Positions 23,978 to 30,172 of a stretch of DNA of 30,172 nucleotides are shown here, in pieces. The stretch is from positions 1 to 30,172 of the forward strand of contig JAEZTJ010000076.1 in NCBI GenBank assembly GCA_023421505.1. Direction: 5' to 3'. A program made the position numbers and the translations under genes. Position 1 is the first letter of the stretch. Each line of letters begins with the position of its first letter. The notes below the pieces were generated by a model. The model ran no database searches and was not told where the DNA came from. It worked only from the letters and a program-made list of their open reading frames with translations. The DNA is from Bacillota bacterium (GTDB lineage: Bacteria > Bacillota > Clostridia > Lachnospirales > Lachnospiraceae).

Positions 23978-24114
23978 ATTGCGAAACACATTCACTGTAA
24001 TTATTGTATACACAGTAGAGCCTATTCCGGAGCGGAAGTTAAGCTTGGCAGCGTTGGAGCGGAGGAATAGGCTCTACTGTGTATACAATTTATAACACTA
24101 TATAGCTTCGCAAA
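23978..24114 (-). repeat. Dispersed palindromic element, copy B (full form)
   Basis: 137 bp with ends ATTGCGAAAC and GCTTCGCAAA; the symmetry extends outwards to TAGGTA/TACCTA (23972-24120). The inner stem is perfect over 26 bp (24003-24028 with 24064-24089), and the 35-base core lies between. Orientation is opposite to copy A. Its right end overlaps the last codons and stop of degV. Confidence 0.94.
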
Positions 24115-25003
24115 TACCTACGCAATTATATTTCTTGACAAAACAAATTCCAATTCCTCCGGGCCCGATATAGGTTCCGATGGTAACCCCTATCTGAAAG
24201 ATTGGATAGGTTATTTTGTTGCCGGTAAAATCCTCAACCCTTTTTTGTAAATAAAGGGCATCCTCCAAAGTAGTAGCACTTGCAATTACAAAATCATAAT
24301 CATCTGGCTTCTCGCCGGTCTCCATAAAATATTCCTCTGTCATGGAAAAGATCTGATCCAGGGATTTCTTTCGGCCCCTTACACTGGAGTAGGGAATTAA
24401 TTCGGCACTCTTTAATTGGATCAGGGGATTAAGCTCCAGCATATTATCAGCTAAAGCAACAACCTTTCCAATACGTCTTCCCTTAATTAAATATTCCAAA
24501 GTATTTACAGTAAACATAATCCGGGAGGTTTGCTTAAGAAGCTCCAGTTTTTCAACTATCTCACCTAAGCTTAATCCAGCCTCTTTCATATAAGCAATCT
24601 GAAGAAGTAGAACGCCTTGCCCACCTGTTGCCTGCAGACTGTCTATGATCTGAATTTCTGAATCCGGATACTGCTCCTCCAGTATATGCTTGGCATTTAC
24701 TGCGGATTGATAGGAACCGCTTAATTTATGAGAAAGACATAAGCAAATAAGATTAAAATTATTCTTAAGAGCCTGCTTAAATTCATAGATATAATCCTGT
24801 ACTGTAGGCATTGAGGTTGTTGAATAAGTATCAGGGGAAGCTAACTGCTCATAAAAGGCTTCTTTCGATATATCGATATTCTCTTTATAATAGGTATTGT
24901 GATTAAAACTAACATAAAACGGAACTATTTTTATAGCATGCTCTTTCTGCAAACTGTCAGGTAAATCACACGATGAATCGCTAAATATCTGAAAAGCCTT
25001 CAT
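24098..25003 (-). CDS. DegV family fatty-acid-binding protein
   Basis: A 301-residue cytoplasmic protein of the DegV/FakB type, which in known cases holds a fatty acid for phosphorylation by FakA. Family signatures are FSDSSCDLP, TTSMPT (after residue 60), LSHKLSGSYQSA, and GTYIGPGGIGICFVKK at the end. ATG 25003 follows AGGAGG by six bases, with a promoter at 25046-25074. The odd feature is the C-terminus. DegV proteins usually stop just after the segment seen here as CFVKK, but this frame continues as YNCVGICEAI, and the last seven codons and TAG come from the inverted-repeat end of element copy B. Confidence 0.93.
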   Translation of the reverse strand: MKAFQIFSDSSCDLPDSLQKEHAIKIVPFYVSFNHNTYYKENIDISKEAFYEQLASPDTYSTTSMPTVQDYIYEFKQALKNNFNLICLCLSHKLSGSYQSAVNAKHILEEQYPDSEIQIIDSLQATGGQGVLLLQIAYMKEAGLSLGEIVEKLELLKQTSRIMFTVNTLEYLIKGRRIGKVVALADNMLELNPLIQLKSAELIPYSSVRGRKKSLDQIFSMTEEYFMETGEKPDDYDFVIASATTLEDALYLQKRVEDFTGNKITYPIFQIGVTIGTYIGPGGIGICFVKKYNCVGICEAI

Positions 25004-25045
25004 GAAAATCCTCCTAGGGTACGTTATTTCATATTTTTCAATATC

Positions 25046-25074
25046 ATTTTAAACGATTATAATTAATTATTCAA
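25046..25074 (-). promoter_or_regulatory. Promoter of degV
   Basis: On the minus strand TTGAAT (25069-25074) and TAAAAT (25046-25051) are separated by 17 bp, about 40 bases before the start codon. Confidence 0.55.
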
Positions 25075-25189
25075 GAGATATTCCGTTAAAACATAGGAGA
25101 ATCAAGCATTTGATAGTTGGAGAATATCTTTGCTAATCCAAGAGTTTGTGGTACAATTAAAATCTATGAAAGAGGAAAGTTGGAGAGAA

Positions 25190-27286
25190 ATGTCTAAAAG
25201 TTTATACATAGCAGAAAAACCCAGTGTTGCGGCAGAATTTGCCAAAGCACTTAAAATATCCGGAAGGAAGCAGGACGGCTATATAGAGGCTGAGGATGCG
25301 ATTGTTACCTGGTGTGTAGGTCATTTGGTAACGATGAGCTATCCGGAAAGCTATAATCCTGCTCTGAAGAAATGGAGCATGGAGACTCTTCCGTTTCTTC
25401 CAAAGGAATATAAATATGAAGTGATTTCTAATGTAAAGAAGCAGTTTCATATCGTAAAAGAGCTGCTCACCCGTAAGGATGTAGATACGATATATGTCTG
25501 TACCGACTCAGGACGGGAGGGAGAGTACATATATCGTCTTGTAGATCAGGAAGCAAAAGTGTCTAAATCGAAGCAGAAGAAGCGTGTCTGGATTGACTCG
25601 CAGACAGAGGAAGAAATCCTTCGCGGTATTAGAGAAGCAAAACCCTTAGCTGCATATGATAATTTATCAGATGCGGCTTATTTGCGTGCACAGGAGGATT
25701 ATCTGATGGGTATTAATTTTTCTCGAATTCTTACCCTGAAGTATGGTAATGAGGTTCAGAAGCTGCTGCAATCACAGAAATGGAATGCAATTTCTGTAGG
25801 ACGAGTGATGACCTGTGTACTTGGTATGGTAGTAAGAAGAGAAAGGGAGATCAGAAGCTTTGTAAAAACTCCCTTTTACCGTGTAATCAGCGGGGTACAG
25901 ATTGAGGACAAGGAGCTTTGTGCCGAGTTTCGTGCAGTGGAGGGGTCAAAGTATTTTAATTCTCCCTTATTATATAAGGAAAATGGTTTCTCAGAAAAGA
26001 CCTCAGCGATAAAATTAATTACAGAGCTTGCAGAGCAAATTCCGGTCTTAAAGGAGGATGGAACCTGGAATGCACAGCAGGGAGAAGAAGAGGCTGATAA
26101 ATTATTAGCAGAAATCAGTCAGCTTGAGAAGAAAAAGGAAAATAAGAATCCACCGCTTCTATATAATCTGGCAGAGCTTCAAAATGAATGCTCCAGAATG
26201 TTAAAAATCAGCCCGGATGAAACCTTGAAAATTACGCAGGAGCTTTATGAAAAGAAGCTTGTTACCTATCCAAGAACAGATGCAAGAGTGTTATCTACCG
26301 CAGTTTCGAAGGAAATATATAAAAATATCAAAGGTTTACAGAACCTGCCGCAATTTGGGGAGTATGTGAATGAAATTCTTAATCAGGGTTCCTATAAAGG
26401 CATAGCAAAAACCCGATATGTCAATGACAGCCAGATAACAGATCACTATGCGATTATTCCGACCGGACAGGGCTTAAATGCATTAAACTCCTTATCCCAT
26501 ACAGCAGCAAGGGTATATGATACTATTGTTAAGCGGTTCTTGAGTATCTTTTATCCGGCAGCAGAATATCGTAAGGTTTCTATTACTGTGAAAATAAAAG
26601 GGGAGAGCTTTTTTGCCTCGGTTCGTGTTTTAGAAAAGGAAGGATACTTAAAGGTACTTGGTAATAATTACGAGAAACCGAAGGAGTCCACTTTAAGTAA
26701 AAACAGTTCTGAAAATAAGACGGAGGATAATGAAAATTCAGATGTTGATAGTTCTGATCAGTCATTACTTCAGGCAATATTAGCTTTGAAAAAGGGAATG
26801 CTCCTTCCTGTTAACTATTTAATCATTAAGGAAGGGGAAACAGTACCGCCTAAACGCTATAATTCCGGTGCTTTAATTTTAGCGATGGAAAATGCGGGAC
26901 AGCTGATCGAGGATGAGGAGCTTAGAGCACAAATTAAGGGAAGCGGAATAGGAACCAGTGCAACAAGAGCAGAAATTTTGAATAAATTAGTAACTATAAC
27001 CTATCTAAATTTAAATAAAAAGACGCAGATTATCACGCCGACGCTCCTTGGAGAATTGATTTATGATGTAGTAAATACCTCCATAAAATCTCTCCTAAAT
27101 GCTGAGCTTACTGCCAGCTGGGAAAAGGGTCTTACCTATGTGGCAAAGGGAGAGATAACGAGAGAGGAATACACGATTAAGCTGGAGGGCTTTGTTGCCA
27201 AAATGGTCGATGGTGTCAAGAATTTGAATAATCAATCCATACTATCGAAATATTTTAATGAGGTAGCAGTTTTTTACAAAAAATAA
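25190..27286 (+). CDS. topB: Type IA DNA topoisomerase (topoisomerase III type)
   Basis: Relaxes or decatenates DNA by single-strand passage through a 5'-phosphotyrosine link. The 698-residue protein starts at ATG 25190, four bases after GGAG, directly before the universal opening SLYIAEKPSVA of the Toprim domain (Glu at 9). The Toprim acidic motif reads TDSGREGEYI, with Gly where many family members have a second Asp. The catalytic tyrosine is Tyr360 in VTYPRTDAR. The HYAIIPTG region and GIGTSATRAEIL belong to the central fold. An insertion rich in Ser, Asn and Glu (about 500-530) interrupts the later part. No Cys4 zinc fingers follow, consistent with topoisomerase III rather than TopA. Monocistronic by spacing. 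Confidence 0.93.
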   Translation: MSKSLYIAEKPSVAAEFAKALKISGRKQDGYIEAEDAIVTWCVGHLVTMSYPESYNPALKKWSMETLPFLPKEYKYEVISNVKKQFHIVKELLTRKDVDTIYVCTDSGREGEYIYRLVDQEAKVSKSKQKKRVWIDSQTEEEILRGIREAKPLAAYDNLSDAAYLRAQEDYLMGINFSRILTLKYGNEVQKLLQSQKWNAISVGRVMTCVLGMVVRREREIRSFVKTPFYRVISGVQIEDKELCAEFRAVEGSKYFNSPLLYKENGFSEKTSAIKLITELAEQIPVLKEDGTWNAQQGEEEADKLLAEISQLEKKKENKNPPLLYNLAELQNECSRMLKISPDETLKITQELYEKKLVTYPRTDARVLSTAVSKEIYKNIKGLQNLPQFGEYVNEILNQGSYKGIAKTRYVNDSQITDHYAIIPTGQGLNALNSLSHTAARVYDTIVKRFLSIFYPAAEYRKVSITVKIKGESFFASVRVLEKEGYLKVLGNNYEKPKESTLSKNSSENKTEDNENSDVDSSDQSLLQAILALKKGMLLPVNYLIIKEGETVPPKRYNSGALILAMENAGQLIEDEELRAQIKGSGIGTSATRAEILNKLVTITYLNLNKKTQIITPTLLGELIYDVVNTSIKSLLNAELTASWEKGLTYVAKGEITREEYTIKLEGFVAKMVDGVKNLNNQSILSKYFNEVAVFYKK

Positions 27287-27320
27287 TACATTAATTACTA
27301 AATTTTAAATACAGACACTA

Positions 27321-27349
27321 GTGACAAGCCTTTATAAGTGTGATAATAT
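27321..27349 (+). promoter_or_regulatory. Candidate promoter of glmS
   Basis: GTGACA (27321-27326) and TAATAT (27344-27349) are 17 bp apart. The remaining leader of about 90 bases shows no glmS ribozyme core. Confidence 0.35.
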
Positions 27350-27442
27350 AACGCCTGTGATGAAATTTATGACTAGCTTCATCTTAAGAATAATATGGTT
27401 ATATTGTAAAATATTTTCCTTTTAAAATACAGGAGGATTGGA

Positions 27443-29272
27443 ATGTGTGGAATTGTTGGATATATAGGTGTTAATCAGGCAGCCCCTTTATTACTGGAGG
27501 GATTATCAAAACTAGAATACAGAGGTTATGATTCAGCAGGTCTTGCCGTTAATGATGGAACGAAGATAACCATCGCAAAATGCAAGGGCAGATTAAAAGC
27601 ACTAAGTGATTTAACTGAGGAAGGTAAAACCTTATACGGCAATATCGGAATTGGACATACCAGATGGGCAACGCATGGAGCGCCCTCGGATACGAATTCG
27701 CATCCGCATTATAATTCGAATGAATCTATTGCAGTTGTACATAACGGTATTATCGAGAATTATCTAAAAATCAAAAAAAGATTAATTGATAAAGGTTATA
27801 GCTTTCAAAGCCAAACTGATACAGAGGTAGTTGTTCAATTACTTGATTATTATTATGAGGGAGATGCACTGACTGCAATCTCTAAGGTAATGACAAAGCT
27901 GGAAGGCTCTTATGCACTGGGGATAGTATTCAACGACCATCCGGATGAATTATATGCTGTACGTAAGGACAGCCCTTTAATTGTAGGGGTTTCAGAAAGC
28001 GGTAACTTTATTGCCTCCGATGTACCGGCAATCTTAAAGCATACCAGAGATGTATATTATATCGATAATGGTGAGTTGGTAAAGCTTACGAAGGATAAGG
28101 TAAGCTTCTATAATTGCGATCTTGAACCGATTGAAAAAGAAATGAAAACTGTAAAATGGGATATATCTGCTGCGGAAAAAGGCGGTTATGAGCACTTTAT
28201 GCTAAAGGAAATTCATGAGCAGCCAAAGGCAGTCAGGGATACCATAAGTCCTAGAATAAGAGATAATGATATTGTTATTGAAGAGCTTAATTTGAGCGAA
28301 GAGGATATCAAGAAGCTAAAGAAGATATTTATTGTTGCCTGCGGCAGTGCATATCATACCGGTATGACTGGAAAATATGTGATTGAAGATTTAGCAAGAA
28401 TTCCGGTAGAAGTGGATCTTGCATCCGAATTCCGATATCGTAATCCAATACTAGACGAAGGCACATTAACAATTATAATCAGTCAGTCAGGAGAAACAGC
28501 TGATTCGCTTGCAGCATTAAGGGAAGCGAAGAGGCAGGGAATTAAGGTACTAGGTATCATTAATGTAGTAGGAAGTTCCATTGCAAGAGAAGCGGATAGT
28601 GTAATGTATACCTGGGCTGGCCCGGAGATAGCAGTAGCAACAACGAAAGCATATTCCACACAGTTATCGGCCCTTTATCTGCTGGCAATGCATTTTGCCA
28701 AGGTTCGCGGTACCTTATCAAAGGAGCAGTTTACTACTCTTTTACAGAGCTTAAATCAGCTTCCCGACCAGATACAGCAGATATTAGAGAATAATGTATC
28801 GCAGCTTCAGTATATTGCATCCAAATTCGTTGCGGCAAAGGACACTTTCTTTATTGGAAGGGGCCTTGATTATACTGCTTCGCTGGAAGGCTCCTTAAAA
28901 TTAAAAGAAATATCCTATATACATTCAGAAGCCTATCCTGCTGGTGAATTAAAGCATGGCCCAATAGCACTCATTGAGGATGGCACATTAGTGACTGCAA
29001 TATTAACGCAAGAGGATTTATATAAGAAAACAGTTAGTAATATTGTAGAGGTACAGTCAAGAGGTGCATATGTTTTAGCGATTACCAATGAGGGTAATGA
29101 AGAGGCAGTAAGAGTATCTGATATGGCGGTATATATTCCGATTACCGATAAGCATTTTACTACTTCATTAGCTGTAATACCATTGCAGCTGCTTTCCTAT
29201 TATGTATCGATAGGAAAAGGACTTGACCTTGATAAGCCGAGGAATTTGGCTAAATCAGTAACTGTAGAGTAA
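27443..29272 (+). CDS. glmS: Glutamine--fructose-6-phosphate aminotransferase (isomerising)
   Basis: Makes glucosamine 6-phosphate from fructose 6-phosphate and glutamine, the first step to UDP-GlcNAc for peptidoglycan. Full length at 609 residues. The N-terminal glutaminase domain has the nucleophile Cys2 in MCGIVGYIG, then LEYRGYDSAGL and GHTRWATHG. Two SIS sugar-isomerase domains follow, with CGSAYHTG, SQSGETADSL, TKAYSTQL, and later GRGLDYTASLEGSLKLKE and AYPAGELKHGPIAL. It ends in the typical LAKSVTVE. ATG 27443 follows AGGAGG seven bases upstream. A GlmU-like protein gene begins 22 bases after its stop, which suggests a small amino-sugar operon. Confidence 0.97.
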   Translation: MCGIVGYIGVNQAAPLLLEGLSKLEYRGYDSAGLAVNDGTKITIAKCKGRLKALSDLTEEGKTLYGNIGIGHTRWATHGAPSDTNSHPHYNSNESIAVVHNGIIENYLKIKKRLIDKGYSFQSQTDTEVVVQLLDYYYEGDALTAISKVMTKLEGSYALGIVFNDHPDELYAVRKDSPLIVGVSESGNFIASDVPAILKHTRDVYYIDNGELVKLTKDKVSFYNCDLEPIEKEMKTVKWDISAAEKGGYEHFMLKEIHEQPKAVRDTISPRIRDNDIVIEELNLSEEDIKKLKKIFIVACGSAYHTGMTGKYVIEDLARIPVEVDLASEFRYRNPILDEGTLTIIISQSGETADSLAALREAKRQGIKVLGIINVVGSSIAREADSVMYTWAGPEIAVATTKAYSTQLSALYLLAMHFAKVRGTLSKEQFTTLLQSLNQLPDQIQQILENNVSQLQYIASKFVAAKDTFFIGRGLDYTASLEGSLKLKEISYIHSEAYPAGELKHGPIALIEDGTLVTAILTQEDLYKKTVSNIVEVQSRGAYVLAITNEGNEEAVRVSDMAVYIPITDKHFTTSLAVIPLQLLSYYVSIGKGLDLDKPRNLAKSVTVE

Positions 29273-29294
29273 CTTGAGAAAATGGAGGAAAAAT

Positions 29295-29963
29295 ATGTCA
29301 GAACATCTTATGATTAAATCCCTTTTTGATCTGAAGGAAACGATAGCTGCCGGAGCTTTTGCAGAATGTATTTATCCATGGGAGGTACTGGGGAAGATTA
29401 AGAATGAGATCTTAAGGATAGGTGCAACCCTATCCTCTCAGGAATTTAATAAAATAGGCGAAGATGTATGGATTGCTAAGACAGCTAAAATTGCTCCGAC
29501 TGCATCAATTAACGGTCCAGCGATTATTTGTAAAGATGCAGAAATCAGACACTGTGCATTTATTCGCGGCAGTGCAATTGTAGGAGAAGGAGCAGTAGTT
29601 GGTAACTCTACAGAGCTTAAGAATGTCATTTTGTTTAATAAGGTTCAGGTTCCTCATTATAACTACGTAGGTGATTCGATCTTAGGATATAAATCACATA
29701 TGGGTGCAGGTTCAATCACCTCCAATGTGAAATCAGATAAGTCATTGGTTGCCGTTCATGCTGGGGATTTAAAGCTTGAGACAGGGCTAAAAAAATTTGG
29801 AGCTATCCTTGGTGACAATGTAGAGGTTGGTTGTAATAGTGTTTTAAATCCTGGCACAGTGATTGGTAGGAATGCAAATATCTATCCCCTATCAATGGTA
29901 AGGGGCTATGTCTCGGAGGGAAGTATCTATAAGAAGGCCGGAGAAATTGTAACAAAGTATTAG
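29295..29963 (+). CDS. GlmU-like left-handed beta-helix acyltransferase-type protein
   Basis: A 222-residue protein. ATG 29295 is chosen because GGAGG lies just upstream (29284-29288); an in-frame TTG at 29274 precedes the ribosome site. After a helical start of about 60 residues it is a hexapeptide-repeat beta-helix (IGEDVWIAKTAKIAPTA through VIGRNANI). The segment VPHYNYVGDSILGYKSHMGAGSITSN aligns by eye with the acetyltransferase active-site part of GlmU, with His121 in the place of the catalytic His. The N-terminal uridylyltransferase domain of GlmU (GxGTRM motif) is absent. It is 22 bp after glmS, so a role in UDP-GlcNAc or related sugar metabolism is likely but unproven. Similar clostridial proteins are often labelled UDP-GlcNAc pyrophosphorylase although they lack that domain. 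Confidence 0.85.
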   Translation: MSEHLMIKSLFDLKETIAAGAFAECIYPWEVLGKIKNEILRIGATLSSQEFNKIGEDVWIAKTAKIAPTASINGPAIICKDAEIRHCAFIRGSAIVGEGAVVGNSTELKNVILFNKVQVPHYNYVGDSILGYKSHMGAGSITSNVKSDKSLVAVHAGDLKLETGLKKFGAILGDNVEVGCNSVLNPGTVIGRNANIYPLSMVRGYVSEGSIYKKAGEIVTKY

Positions 29964-30086
29964 GAACATAGGAGATAGATCATTAATAAAACTACATAAC
30001 TTATAAAAAAACGAACTCCAGGAAATAAAAAAGCAGTCACCATAAGCAATGTCATTTAGATAATGGGTATTAGATAGTTCTTAAAA

Positions 30087-30127
30087 CGAAATGGGTCAGT
30101 AGATTTTTATTCTGCTGACCCATTTCG
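30087..30127. terminator. Strong hairpin after the glmS operon, possibly bidirectional
   Basis: CGAAATGGGTCAGTAGA (30087-30103) pairs with 30111-30127 over 17 positions with one G-U, with a 7-base loop. On the plus strand a T-rich stretch follows after about ten bases; on the minus strand TTTT follows at once. It lies about 125 bp after the last stop. Confidence 0.7.
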
Positions 30128-30172
30128 CTATATCATTTTATTTTTTTCCAAAACAATAAGACAGACTATTCA

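Noticed and set aside
27287..27442. glmS ribozyme
   Set aside because: ACGCCTGTG at 27351 is only superficially like the ribozyme start; the other conserved parts are missing.

Overview
The window looks like chromosome from a low-GC Gram-positive anaerobe, most plausibly a Lachnospiraceae / Clostridium cluster XIVa relative. This rests on AT-rich intergenic DNA, strong AGGAGG-type ribosome sites, TTG/GTG starts, a T-box leader, a cysE-cysS-mrnC gene order, a LUD-domain protein and clostridial-type lipoproteins. It is inference; no rRNA or tRNA gene is present to fix taxonomy.

Layout. 1-2190: a very AT-rich accessory stretch with a secreted Ser/Thr-rich protein of unknown function and a small two-helix membrane protein. 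2188-5258: promoter, a cysteine-specific T-box (TGC specifier) and the cysE-cysS-mrnC operon. 5388-6575: a perfect 16-bp inverted repeat and two leftward genes (membrane protein, lipoprotein). 7005-10379: a DUF4349 lipoprotein, DNA polymerase IV, a large hairpin element and a small exported protein. 10387-11781: a leftward MATE transporter. 12111-14750: a long leader with 43-bp tandem repeats, then the nucleoside-salvage genes deoD, deoC and cdd. 14976-16214: glyA with a clear terminator. 16473-17718: a DMP19-like protein with a palindrome at its promoter, then a MarR regulator. 17828-22764: response regulator, sensor kinase, ABC ATPase and two ABC membrane proteins, with an 11-bp-spaced direct repeat in front of the ATPase gene. 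22924-25074: a leftward group degV - LUD protein - 58-residue membrane peptide ending at a terminator. 25190-27286: a type IA topoisomerase. 27443-29963: glmS and a GlmU-like beta-helix protein, then a strong hairpin.

The most unusual content is non-coding. At least five copies of one palindromic element (about 62-137 bp, ends ATTGCGAAAC) lie between genes at 6871, 14136, 17167, 22778 and 23978. Two arms of different sequence are each conserved, an optional 35-37-bp core is present in three copies, and the inner stems of the two full copies carry compensatory changes. One copy supplies the last codons and stop of degV. A second type of element, a 64-bp near-perfect hairpin inside inverted repeats, lies after dinB, and a higher-order tandem repeat precedes deoD. 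No CRISPR array, prophage, transposase gene or defence system is visible.
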